64,000 nucleotides of DNA. Origin: Pseudomonadota bacterium (GTDB taxonomy: Bacteria; Pseudomonadota; Alphaproteobacteria; Rhizobiales; Xanthobacteraceae). Position numbers and translations under genes: made by a program. Below the pieces are notes generated by a model, which saw only the letters and a list, made by a program, of their open reading frames with translations, was not told where the DNA came from and searched no databases. The DNA is taken from positions 3,478 through 67,477 of the forward strand of contig JAEXHR010000188.1 of NCBI GenBank assembly GCA_023449855.1. The letters run 5' to 3'. Of this stretch, positions 28,450 to 41,500 are shown in pieces (position 1 is the stretch's first letter; the number at the start of each line of letters is the position of its first letter).

Positions 28450-29456
28450 CGCTCGTTGGGACCATGAACGACAATCAGGATGCGATCCCGCCGGGGATGG
28501 CGGAAGACGGCTCGGCCGTGGATCGCGAAGCTTATGCCTGGGTCATGCGCTTCGCCTCCGGGCAGGCGGAGGAGGCCGATATTGCAGCGCTGAAGCGATG
28601 GTCGCAGCGCGATCCCGCTCATGCCGCAGCATTCAGGCGTATCAGCCGCACCTGGAAAAATCTCGGTGACGTGAAGCGCAATCCCGCGGCCGCGATTGCC
28701 GAAGCCGCGCGTCCCGTGCCCCTTCGCAGTATCGGCCGCCGCGCCTTTCTCGGCGGCGCCATCGCGGCCTCGGCGGCGGGCGTGGCCGTGCTGGCGGCCC
28801 GGCCTCCGCTGGATCTGTGGCCATCCGTCGCCGAGCTTGCGGCCGACTACCGGACTGCGACCGGCGAGCAGCGCCGTGTCGTGCTGGTAGACAGCACCGC
28901 CATCGAGATGAATACCCAGACCAGCATCGCGCTCCGGCCGGCGGGGGCGGGCGGCATCGATCTGATCGCGGGCGAGGCGACATTTGCGGCGGCAGAGCGC
29001 GCTGCGGGTGATCTCGTCGTTCATGCTGCTGAAGGGCGCATCGTGGCCCACAATGCGCGGTTCAATGTCCGCCATCAGCCGGCCGGGATCTGCGTCACTT
29101 GCCTTGAAGGCGAGGTGCGGGTCGAGCAGGGGGGGGCCGTTCTGCCGCTGTCGGCATCGCGCCAGGCGGTCTATTCGGCGCGCGGCATGAGCACCGCGGT
29201 CGCCGTTGAAACCAGCCAGGTGACGGCGTGGCTGGATGGCGTGGTGATCTTCCGGATGACCCCCGTGAGCGAGGCGATCGCCGAAGTCAACCGCTACCGC
29301 AGCGGCCGGATTATCCTGACCAACCAGGAGCTTGGCCGCCGCCTGTTCAGTGCGCGGCTGCGCATCGCCAATATAGGCCAGGCCGTTGTCCGGATCGAGC
29401 AGGTGTTCGGCGCCCGCGCCACCAGCCTGCCCGGCGGCATCGTCCTGCTCGGCTGA
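28446..29456 (+). CDS. FecR-family transmembrane anti-sigma factor, second set
   Basis: 336 aa. DUF4880 domain at about residues 27-75 ('AYAWVMRFASGQAEEADIAA', 'WKNLG'), twin-arginine-like GRRAFLGG with RR at 98-99 leading into the membrane span, periplasmic FecR domain with 'ICVTCLEGEVRV', and a C-terminal DUF4974-like region ('AIAEVNRYRSGRIIL', 'SLPGGIVLLG'). The start at ATG 28446 overlaps the sigma stop (ATGA); ATG 28464 with GGGA just before it is an alternative. The stretch after the membrane span (RPPLDLWPS) is identical in both FecR copies, so the two sets are duplicates. Confidence 0.9.
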   Translation: MTLVGTMNDNQDAIPPGMAEDGSAVDREAYAWVMRFASGQAEEADIAALKRWSQRDPAHAAAFRRISRTWKNLGDVKRNPAAAIAEAARPVPLRSIGRRAFLGGAIAASAAGVAVLAARPPLDLWPSVAELAADYRTATGEQRRVVLVDSTAIEMNTQTSIALRPAGAGGIDLIAGEATFAAAERAAGDLVVHAAEGRIVAHNARFNVRHQPAGICVTCLEGEVRVEQGGAVLPLSASRQAVYSARGMSTAVAVETSQVTAWLDGVVIFRMTPVSEAIAEVNRYRSGRIILTNQELGRRLFSARLRIANIGQAVVRIEQVFGARATSLPGGIVLLG

Positions 29457-29466
29457 GCCTGCACGC

Positions 29467-29474
29467 GGAAAAAT
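29467..29474 (+). promoter_or_regulatory. Candidate ECF-sigma -35 element (GGAAAAAT) for exoprotein copy 3
   Basis: Same octamer and same position (just after the fecR stop) as 13940-13947, although the sequence around it differs between the two sites. That makes it a better candidate for a conserved signal than either copy alone. No -10 could be fixed. Confidence 0.4.
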
Positions 29475-29579
29475 CAGAATTCTTTTCGGCCGGGCTGACG
29501 GTCCCGCGCGGCGGCGGGGATCAAGGGGATGGACGCCTGCGATCGTCGCCGGCGTGATTGCCTTGCCTTGGGAAGTCAG

Positions 29580-32500
29580 ATGACCATCCGCATCTTTGCC
29601 GACCGCCGTTCCGCTCAGCTGTCCTCGATGCGATCAGGTCGGATGGGGCGTCAGGCGCTGCTGGCCGGCGTCAGCGCCATGGTGGTGGCGATTGCGACCA
29701 GCGATAGCGTCAGCGCCCGCCCGCTCAATGGCGGCAGCGGTGCCATGCCGGCCACGACGAATGCGGCGACGGGATCGATCGCTGCAGCCCAGGAGGCGGC
29801 CGCCGCGGTACGGCGAAGCCAGGACTCGCTGTTGCGTGCCAATCAGGCGATCCAGGCGCTGCGGGTCCAGCAGGCCGCTGCGGCTGCGGTGGCGCGCAGT
29901 GCCGCCAGTGCCGTGCCCAACGGTCTCGGCATCGGCGCGCTGAATCCCGTCACGGATCCACGGCTGTCCGCGCAGGATGCAACGGGCCTCAAGACCTGGG
30001 AGGGCGCTGCGCTGCCGACGGCGACGATCGCCGGTGATGGCCGCGTCGATGTCAATATCCGCCAGACCCAGAGCAATGCGATCCTGTCCTGGGACAGCTT
30101 CAATGTCGGCGCGCGCACCACGCTGACCTTCGACCAGCAGGGTAACAGCAACTGGGTGGCGCTGAACCGAGTGGTCGGCAACGGCGCCGCACCGAGTCGC
30201 ATTCTCGGCAGCATCAAGGCCGATGGCACGGTGCTGGTGATCAACCGCAACGGCATCGTGTTCGGCGGCGGCGCGCAGATCAATGTCGGCTCGTTGATGG
30301 CATCGAGCCTCGATGTCGGCCCGGCCACGATGATCCCGTCCGGCGGTTCGAGCGCTGCGGCCACCACCATCGCCCAACGTAACCAGACCTTCCTGCAATA
30401 CGGGCTGCTCGGTTATGCGGATTCAAAGCCGGGCGGCGATGTATCCACCTTCTCCGCACTGCAAGGCACCACCGGCCAGGGCGCAGTCAAGATCGAGGCC
30501 GGAGCGGCCATTGCTACCTCGCGCAGCGACGGCCTTTTGCTGTTCATGGCGCCGCAGGTGCTGAATGATGGCCATCTGTCCGCGCCGAAGGGGCAGGTGG
30601 TGCTTGCGGCGGGAACCGGCATCGAGCTCACGCGCGCGACCGGCGCCGCTGACAGCGCCAATCCGAATGTCCGCGGCGTTCTGGTCAAGGCGTTTGACTA
30701 TCTCGGTGCGTCAAGCCCGATTTTCCAGGGCTTCTATGCCTGGAATAAATCGAACGGCCTGATCGAGGCGGCGCAGGGCAATATCACGCTGACCACGGCG
30801 GAGAATGGCAGCCGCAGCGTCAATGTCGGCGGCAATGTCACCCAAGTGCTGAAGCCCGGCGGCGCCATCACTAATGATGGCGTGCTGTCCTCCAGCACCA
30901 GCGTATCGCGCAACGGCTCCATCATCATCAATGGCGGCGATATTCGTCTGTCGTCGGGCAGCGTCATCTCCATCGGCGCGGATGCCGGCGCCGAGACCAT
31001 TCCGCAGGATGCAGCCTCACTCGCTAATTTCAAGCCGTCAGATATCCGCATCGGTAGCGGCTCCGCGAATATCGAGATGCAGTCGGGCGCCTTGCTCTCG
31101 GCGCCGAGCGCCAATGTCACCTTTGGCGCTGCATCGGGCGCCACGGTCTCCGGGCAGAACAACACGACATCAGTGGTCACGTCCTCAATCTTCATCGACA
31201 AGGGCGCCACCATTGATATCGCCGGCCTCACCGATGTGCTGGTGCCTGCGTCGCGTAACGAAATCGTCATTGCGCCGGTGAAAGGCAACGAATTGCGCGA
31301 TGCGCCGCTCTATCGCCTCGGCTTCCTCAATGGCGCCACGATCTATCTCGATCCGCGCCTGTCCGGCGTTCGTGACGACGGCGTGGCCTGGATCGGATCG
31401 CCGCTGATCGATGCCGCAAGCTATTACGCGCTGGCCGGTGTCGGCGCGACGGAACTGATGACCAACGGCGGCAACCTCACCCTTGGTGCTACCACCTATA
31501 ATGCAACGACGACCGCCGGCGTAACGGGGCCGGTGTCCGGGGGCGCTGCGTCGAGCGTGGTGGTCAAGTCCGGCGCCGTCATCAACATGTCCGGCGGCTG
31601 GGTGCACTACGAGGCCGGCACGGTCCGCACCACACGGCTGATTTCGGCATCCGGCCGCATCGTCAATATCGGTCAGGCCAATCCGTCCGACATCTATGTC
31701 GGCATCGCCAACGGATTTGTGGTCGATCATGAGCGCTGGGGCGTGAAGGAGTTTTACACCAGCATCTTCGATCGCAATTCGCGCTACGAATCCGCCTATA
31801 GCGAAGGTCGCGATGCCGGCTCGCTGACGCTGAAAGCCGCGGCGGCCGTGCTCGACGCGTCGATCCATGGCGACGCCTATACCGGCGAGCGCCAGCGCGC
31901 TAATGCGAAGGCCGGCTCCGGCAAGCCCGTCGTCTATGGCGACAAGCGTGCGGTGCAAGGCGCCGCCAGCGAATTGCCGGTCGGCGGCATGCTGCTCGTG
32001 CAGATGGATTCCGGCGGCAGCAATGTCGCCATCGGCCATGATCCGGCGCCACTCGCCGATCGCGTGCTACCGCCGGAACGGCTCGAGACCTTCGTCCTGT
32101 CCGACCGGACGATTTCCGATGCCGGGCTCAGCCAGGTCGCGGTCTATAGCAGCGGATCGATCACCGTAGCGCCTAATGCGCGGGTGTCGCTCAATCCGGG
32201 CGGTGTGTTCGACGCTTTTGCCGGCCGCAATATTCGCATCGACGGCAACATTTCGGCTCCGGGCGGCAAGGTGTTGCTTGAAACTTATTACGGCGTCGGC
32301 TCGATCTTCAGGCCGATTGCAGCCAGCTCCGGCAGTTTCGACATCACTGTCGCCGGCGACATCTCCGTCGCGGGGCGCTGGGTCAATGATTTCGGACAGA
32401 CTGAGTTCGATCCGCTCGGCAGCGCGTGGCTGAATGGCGGCACTATCTCCATGTATGTCGCCTCGCGTATCGTGAAGATCGACGGACCGGCCGGCGCCAG

Positions 32501-35500
32501 CGACTGGGGTCTGGTGAACTATGGCAGCCCCGGCAGCACGGCGACGGCGACCGATATCTCGGGCAGCATCCTGATCGGCAGCGATGCCAGGCTGAACCTC
32601 GCCGGCGGCGGGCGGATCGACCGCGCAGGCAAGCTGACCGCGACGGCCAAAGGCGGAAATCTCTCGCTGCGCAGCGACGCAGCTTATTTCCAGATCAGCA
32701 ACGATCCCAACTACGACTATGGCCGCTTCCGCGTCGCCACCACGAGTTCGTCCACATCGCTTCCGGCCATCGTGATCAACCCTGATCGCATCAATGCGCG
32801 GATCGTGGTCGATCCGCGAGCCATCGAGGCCCACGGCTTCGGCGGCGGCGGCAGCTTCACGCTGGTGACGCCGGAGGTCGCTTTCGGCGACGGCATGCCG
32901 ACCACCGGCACGCTGCTGCCATTTGACTTCTTCTCGTCGGCGGGGTTTGCGAACTACAATATCACCTCCTACAAGACCGATCTGAACCCAAGCCTCTTCA
33001 ACAATGGCAAGGGCGGTTACGACGCGGTCCTGGCGACGCAGACGCTGACGGTGGCGGCGGGGCAGACGCTGCTGCTCACCCAATCAATGCTGCCCAGCCT
33101 GCTCGATGCCAATCAGATGGCGGCGTTACGCGCGCTCAAGACTGGTGGCGACCTGCGCTCTGTGCTGTCGCCGGTGATCCCGACGGAAGCATGGGACGCC
33201 AAGCCCGTGGCGCTCAATCTCGGCGGCCTGCTCGAACTGCATGTGGCGCCGGGCGGCCGCATCCTCGGTGCTGCTGGCAGCAGCCTGACGGTTCCGAAAC
33301 TTTTCAACGAAGGCAGCATCCGCTTGCCGGGCGGCACCATCACCCAGCTACTCGTATTGCCGAGCATGTATGCGGGCGGCTTCAACAACACACCGGCCAA
33401 TGATGGTGCGGTGCATGCGCTGTCGGAGATTTTCAGCGTCGGCAGCGACGGGCTGATCGATCCCAACGGGCTCAACGCCAAGGGGCTGAAGGCGCCGACC
33501 GGGCGGGTGCTGACCAATCAGGAAGTCGCCGGCGACCAGTTCAACAATTTCAAGCGCGCGATTTATCTGCTCGGCCTGCTGGATGCCGATCAGGGCATCG
33601 TGCTCGCGCCCGGCAGCGTCACCGATCTGTCGGGCACGGCGATCTCCAATCCACGCGCCACGGGGCCGGACAGGTCGCCGCTCGTCACCGGCCGCATCGT
33701 CGGCGGCGGCACAGTCGCATCGCCAGCGGGGTCGCAGGCGGGCATTTCGCTGTTCTACGAACAGCGTGGCTCCATCTTCGCCGCGGCAAAGGTGGCGGGG
33801 TGGCGGCTCCCGGAGACCATCGTTGCGCAGCCGGGATCGATGCTCGATCTGTCGGGCGCCGCGGCGACATTCGAGACGCTCGCAGGTGGCAGCAATATGT
33901 TCGTGCGGGGCGACCGCATGGACGTGCCGATGTGGAGCGATGCCGGCATGCTGATGGCCGGCAATGGCGCCATTCTCGGCGGCGCCGATATCCGAGCGAT
34001 GGGCGGCGCGGCACAGGCCAATGGCGGCACGCTGGCAATGCTCGATCCGTTGCTGGCGCAGCACGATCCGGCGGTGCCGGCGCTCAATGTGATCTCCGCC
34101 GATATGATCGCGCATGCGGGCTTCGATACGCTGACCGCGATCAGCAGCGTGGGCTCTCTCGGCAATGCCAGCGTGGCGTTGCGGCGCGGCTTCATCCTGC
34201 AGGGCCGGTCCTACAATGGTCTGATCGGTATCGCCGCCGATGCCGATCCGCTGCTGCCTGTGATGCGCAGCACCGGCCGTCTCGAGATCGCCACGCCTTA
34301 TATCGGCATCACCAGCGCCATCGACACGATCACCAATCCGAATGTCGGCATCGTCGGCAGCGGCAGCATCGTGCTGAAAGCGGAGCAAATCGATATCACC
34401 GGCGCGGTGCTGTTCGATCGTTCGGTGGCGTCTGCAGTGCTGCAGGTGAGCGGCGATATCCGCCTCACCGGCGTGCAGCAATGGCAGCGCACTTATGTGC
34501 CGTCCTTCGTGCCGTCGGCCTATACGCTGCAGGGCGCGCTGGCGGTCAATGGCGATCTCAGCTTCATTGCGGGGCAGGTCTATCCGTCCACCGGCAGCAG
34601 CTTTGTGATCAGTTCCACTGCGGCGAACGGCACGATTTCCTTCGCGCGATCCGGCACGGAAACGCCGCCAAATCCTTATTCCGCCGGCGGAAATCTTGCG
34701 ATCTATGCAGCAAACCTGCGGCAGGGTGGCATCATTCGCGTGCCGTTCGGCACCCTGACCCTCGGCGGCAACGCCGCCTATACGAAGACTGTCGGCAGCA
34801 CCGTCACGACTTTCGCACCGGCGACGCAGAATGTGACGCTGCTGGACGGTAGTATCACCGGCGTCTCGGCTGGCGGGTTGATCATTCCCTACGGCGTCAC
34901 CACCGACCAGAAGGAATGGTACTTTGCGCCGACCAGCTTGGAGGCCCTGAGCGGTCCGCCGGTCAAGGTGATGCAGATCGCCGGCGCCAGCATTGCGATC
35001 AAGGCCGGGGCGACCGTCGATCTGTCCGGCGGTGGGGATGTCTATGCCTATGAGTTTATCCCGGGCACCGGCGGTTCGCGCGATGTGTTGGATCGCTTCA
35101 ATGCCGACCAGTATAGCGGCAACAAGGGCTATCAATATGCCGATGGGCGGCAGGTCTATGCCATCGTGCCAGGCCTCGCGGCGCCGGCGGCGCTGTACGA
35201 CCCGCTCTATTCCGCCGACTATGGCAATCTGTATTCCGCGTCGGCGGCCGGTCGCCGCGTCTGGCTCGAGGCGGCGCCAGGGTTGGCTACGGGCTGGCAC
35301 ACGCTGCTGCCGGCGAAATATGCCATGCTGCCCGGCGGCATGCGCGTGGTGGAGCAATCCGCCAATAGCGCAATGCGCAGTTTCGCTGCCCGGACCGCTG
35401 ATGGAACGATACTGGTATCCGGCCATTATGGCGACGCCTTTGCAAATACGTCGCTAGCCGACCAAAAGATTTTCACCGTTCAGACACAAGACACCTTCCG

Positions 35501-38500
35501 CCAATATTCCCGCATCGCGATCACCTCAGGCGATGCCATTGCGCGGAGTCTTGCGGCAAGCTCGAGTGCTTTGACCCCACGTCTCGCCGTCGATGCGGCG
35601 CGCCTGGTGCTCAATCCCGTCAATGCGCTGACAATCGATGCGACATTGTCGGCATCGGCAGCGGCGGGCGGCCGTGGCTCACAGGTCGATATCGGTGGAC
35701 GGCATTTCAGCATCGTCTCCCATCTGTCGGATGCGCCTGCCAACGGCACGATCCGCATCACGGCGGACAGCCTGACGCGGATGAATGCCGGCAGCCTCCT
35801 GATCGGCGGCATCCGCACCGACAATGCCGACGGCACTACTAGCCTCAACATTACCGCGCAGATCATCCTGGTCGCCAACGATGCCGCGCATCCGCTTTCG
35901 GCACCGGAAATCGTGCTCGCGGTCGATGACCAGATCACCGGCACCGCGCAATCGCGCATCACGCTGATGGACGGCGCCACGCTGATCGCGACCGGCACGC
36001 TGGCCGACCGGCGTGATGGCAACTATGTCATCGACGGTCGTGTCACTAGCGCCGTCGTCAATTTCAACACGCGCTACTTCAATCCACTGGTGACCGCGGA
36101 AGGCGCGCTTGTGCGCGTCGCCAACGGGCCGGAGCGGCTGGTGTCGCGGCTCAAGGACGCGCAGACCCCGGTGGGGCCAGCAGCCGCGCTTGTGGTCGGC
36201 AATATCATTGCGAAGGGCGAGGTGATCGGCTTCGATACGTCGGGCACAATCACGCTGCCGGGCAGCGCCGCATTGCAGGCGAGATCGATCTCTCTCGGCG
36301 CGCCGAAGATCGCTTTCACCGCCGGCAGCGCGGCGACAGGTACGGTGATCATCACGCCGCAATTGCAGGCGGTGCTGGCGCAAGGCGAGCGGCTGACATT
36401 GCATGCGCAGTCCACCATCGGCTTCGACGATGGTGCCTATCGCTTCGATGCGATCAATCTCGACGCGCAGAATATCGTAGCGCTGCAAGGCGGGCAGGTG
36501 AGTATCAGTGCCGAGCACCTCGGTCTCGGCAACAGCAGTGGCACGACGGGCACGCCCACCGGCGGCAGCGGTGCGCTGCAGATCGCGGCTCAGGACATCA
36601 CTTTTGGCGCTGGTGTGAGCGCGACATCTGGTTTCGGCAGCCTGCGCCTCGCGGCGACCAATGGCGTCTTCGGCACAGGCAAGGGCGGCGGGCTGGATGT
36701 CGGCGCGGCGGGCTTCACCATCGTCACGCCCTATATCGGCGACCGGGCGCTGACGGCGACGGGCACCGAGCAAGCCACGGATTTTACACTCAGAAGCACC
36801 GGCACGCTCGTCATCACCGATGCTGGCCTGCCGCATGGGCAGACCAAGGCGCTGGCCGGCATTCCAGGCTCGTCACTCAGCATCGACGGCGGCGACATCG
36901 CGGTGTCGGGCACCCATCTCCGCGCGACCGCGGGCACGCTGGCGCTGCGCGCGACGGGCAGCATCGCGCTATCGAACGGCGCGCTCCTGGAGACGCCGGG
37001 CTATGAGAAGACCTTTGGCGACAGCGCAGACAGTATCACGCGCGCATCGCCGGGTGGTGCACTGACGCTGATGGCGCAAGGAAGCGTCGGCATCAGCCTT
37101 GGCAACGCCACGCTTTCGGTGGGCGGCCAGGGCATCGGAGGCACGCTGACGCTATCGACGCCGAATGGTGTGACCGATCTCGCGAACGCCGTGCTGATCG
37201 GCGCCGGCAGCAATGGCGGTGGCGTGTTTGCGCTCGATACGGCCGGGGCGGTCGATCTCTTCGCGCTCAACAACCGTGTCGGCACGCTCGGCTTCACCGG
37301 CGGCTTCGACCTGCGCACACGCAACGGCGATATCGTGCTGGCGGCCGGGCAGGTGTTGCGCTCGGGCGCGGTGACGCTGACGGCCGATGGCGGCCATGTG
37401 GTCATCGGCGGCAGCATCGATACGTCCGGCGTCAATGGCGGCGATATCGCGCTTTACGGTATGCGCGGCGTTTCGCTGCTTGCGAGCGCGCGGCTCGATG
37501 CTAGCGCTGCCGGCTATGCCGCCGACGATACGCGCCAGGCCAAGGCCGGCAATGTCACCCTCGGCACCGATTTCATCCCAGGTACGGCGGTCACCCAAAC
37601 CGATGGCAGCATCACCGGGAGCAGCGGCACCATCCGCGTGGCGGCAGATGCGCGCATCGATGTGGCGGCGAAGCGGCCGGGCGAGCGGCTGGTGCGCATC
37701 CTGCGCAATGGCACCGTCTACTATCAGGTCGCGTCCGCTGATCAGGGCGGCGTGGTCAGTTTGCGCGCGCCGGTCGTCGGCAACACGGTCGATGTCAAAG
37801 TGGAGTCCGCGGCCAGCGTGGTCGGTGCCCGAGCCGTGGAGCTTGAGGGCTTCAAGCGCTGGGATCTCGCGGCTGTCGCCGCCAGCGGTCTGTATAGCGG
37901 CGTCACCAATGTCGGTGGCACTATCGGTCTCGACGTGGCGGCCGGCCTCGACACCGCCAAGGCTGATGGCACCTTTACCACAGTGGCAGGTCTGAATTTC
38001 CTCGGCGACTATGGCATCGGCACCGTGGCAAAATTCACGCGCGATTTCGATATCGCCGCGGTCTATGCCGATCTCGGTGGCCTTTCAGCACTGCCGACTT
38101 TCCGCGCGCGGCCGGGCGTCGATCTCGTCCATAGCGGCGACATCCAGCTCAATTCGAACTGGAATCTCGGCGCCGGCAGCGTCAATGTCACGGCGGCACT
38201 TGCTGCCGGTGTGATGCGCACAGACGCGCTTACCGGCCGCGCTTATGTGGTGGCTGGCCGCGAAGGCGAATTGCTCGCGAACTACACAACGATGACCCAT
38301 CGCACCGGCGGGCGGATCACCGGTGCGGCGCCAGCGGTGAATTTGCGCGCTGGCGGCCATTTGCGCATCAAGGGCAGCATCACCGACGGCTTCTTCCAGT
38401 TCCGCGATCAGTACGACCCGACCTATCAGGGCGCGTTGAATGGCATCGCCAGCGATATGATGCTGCAGTTGCTCGGCGGCGATCCCTATGATCCCGCATT

Positions 38501-41500
38501 TCCCTATGTGGACTGGCTGACCTACACAACCGCGGCCAATCCATTCATCAATTTCGAAACACGCTTCTTCGACAGCCTGAACTACAATGGTGAGGCGATC
38601 GATCAACTGGTCGCTTCTGGCGGCGGCGGAGGGAGTGGCGGCGGACCGGTGCCCTATGTTCCCTACAATGCGCTCGGCAATTCCGCGGCGGCACAGAGTT
38701 CGGGGCCTGGCGGTGTCGGCGATGCGCTGGCGAGCGCCGTGGTATTTCCGCGCCTGCCGGACGGCCGCACCGCAGGATCATCCACCTATCGCCTGATCGC
38801 CGGAGCAGCGCTCGGCAGCGCCGATCCGATGCGTCTCTCCGGGACCGGTATCGGCAGTCTATCCGTCGATGGGCCGAAGCCGGTCAATCTGGTGGTCAAC
38901 AATGCGAGCCTGCCCGGACGCTTTTTGATCGAGCTCTACAACTGGAGTGACTTTGGTCAGACCGGCGATACATTCGTGGCCGGCGAAAGCGATTTCGCCG
39001 ACTACCTAAAAAACCTGTTTCCGAATGCCACCGACGATACGGCCATCTCGCTGCCCTATGCGACGGCCATTCCGGCGCCGCTGCAGGCCTTCATCAGTAC
39101 AACATTGGCGGCGAACCCCAACGCGCCGATCAAGCTCTGGCAGCCGCAAAGGCCGGCCTGGTATCCGAACTATCGCGAAGTCACCATGACGGTCGGCTTG
39201 TTCTCGCAGTTCCTGGCGCAGAATCCGAATGGGTTTGCCAGCGGCGCGGGCAGTTCTGGCGGCGGCACCGCCACCATTCCGCTGATCCGGCAGACCATGA
39301 TCCGCACCGGCGACGGCAGCATCAGCATGGCTGCTGCGGCCGATCTCGATCTGCGCGGCTCGCCGGCGCCGGTCTATCTCAATCGTAACGGCACGATCGG
39401 CTCGGCACCGACGCTCAACGCTGCGGGAACGAGCAATCAGGCGCAGCAGCTCGGCGGGCCGGCGATCTATACGGCGGGCCATATCGCGGATACTACGTCG
39501 CGGACCCTGACCGATCCGGTCACGGGCCGGGCCGTCAGCATCGATCCCGCAACTTTCCTGCCCGCGGCCAGCGTCTTCGCGGCACCGCTGCGCTACGATT
39601 ACGGCAAGACCGGACAGTCGCAATCATCCGATCTCGGCGTCGTGCTGGCCGACGCAGTGCTGCTGGAGGGCGGTGGCGACCTGCGTATCAGTGCCGGCCG
39701 CGACGTGCTCGGCCGCCGCGATCGCGCGCTGCAATGGACGGCGACGGGGCCGCGTATTGCGGCCGCTGGCTCGAGCGACCAGCCCTGGCGCATTGGCAGC
39801 ATCGGCGATGCGACCTTCGCCGCGATCAATCCTCAGCTATTCCGCGAAGGCCTTGCCGTGCTCGGCGGCGGCAATCTTGTGATCGCGGCAGGACGCGACG
39901 TGTCCGATATCTCCACTATCGTCGATACGTCCATGGTCACTGCGACGGCGTTGCCGGACGGCAGCACCAGCACCCGCGCGCTGCTGAGCTTCGGCGGCGG
40001 CAATCTCATGCTGGATGCCGGCCGCGACATTCTCGGCGGGCGGATCGATGTGGCGTCGGGGACGGCAAAGCTCGACGCCGGGCGCCATGTCGCTGACGCC
40101 GTATCCATCATCACCGGTGTGAAGAACGAGACCTATTACGACACCGGCAATGTCCAGCGCATCCGCTATGTCTATAACTTGCTGGCCGATCAGCTTCGCC
40201 TCCGCGTGGCCGACGCGACCATCGGCATCGCGGCCGGAGGCTCCATCACGCTGCAGGGGATTGCTGCGCTCGGCGGGTCGCCGCTCAGCGCCGGCAACAG
40301 CACGCCGGCCGTGCGCACGGCCATCGATAATATCTACGGCTTCTATTCGCCCTATAGCGGCCTCGATTTGCTTTCCAATGGCGGCATCACCATCACCAAT
40401 GACGGTCAGGTATCCGGCGGACAGATCCTGTTCAACGATCTGCTGGCGGTCACCTCCGTGGAAGGCAAGCGCGATACGGCCATCTATCCAGGCTCGCTGA
40501 CCGTGGCCTCCATCGCGGGCGATGTCGGCCTGCGCGCGGGTGGTGCCAATGTGGCCCGCACCATCGTGATGGCACCGAGCACCCATGGGCAGTTGCAGAT
40601 CCTGGCGGGCGGCCATATCGCGCCCACCAATATCGCCATGCTGGACAGCGATCCCGGCCAGTTGCCGGGTCTGTTCTCGACCTATTTGAACAGCGACAAC
40701 AAGATCAGCGGCGGCATCCGCTTCGATTTCCCGGTGGTCTATTCGACCACGTCGGATTATGCGCTCGGCCTGCTGCACAACCAGATCGCCACCCATGGCG
40801 GCGATCCGCAGCCCGCCTATGTCTTCGCCGGGAGAGACATCGGCACGGCGGCGCAGGGGCTGACGTTGTCGGTGCCGAAACAGGCGCGGGTCAGTGCCGG
40901 CCGCGACATCGTCAACATGATGTTCTTCGGCCAGAATCTCGACAAGGCCGACATCACCCGCATCACCGCCGGCCGCGACATCACCGCGACCACCAGGCTG
41001 GCGCAGCCGCAGACCTCGATCATCGTCGAGCCGTTCGGCTATCAGAGCGTGTTCGGCGCGCCGCTGCCGGCACTGCAGGGCAATATGATCATGCTCGGCG
41101 GCCCCGGCGACCTGTTCGTGGAATCCGGACGCCATCTCGGCCCGTTCCTGAATTCGGCAGTAAGCCTCGATTACTTGCCGCGCGTGCCCAACGTGTTTGC
41201 CGCGGTGACCGACCTGCGCACATTCGGCGGCGGCATCCTGTCGGTGGGCAATCAGCGCAATCCCTATCTCGCGCCCGAGGGCGCCGATATCCATGTGATG
41301 TTCGGCACCGGTAAGGGCGCGGACTTCGATGGACTGCGCGAGGCCTATGTGAAGCCAGGCAGCGACGCTCATGCGTTCGGCGGCTATGGTGAGCGGCTGG
41401 TGCAATGGATGCAGCAGCACGCGGCGGCGGCACTGCAGGACCGTTATGGCCGCGACCATGTCAGCGCGGACGAGGCCTATGCGGTGTTCGTCATGCTGCC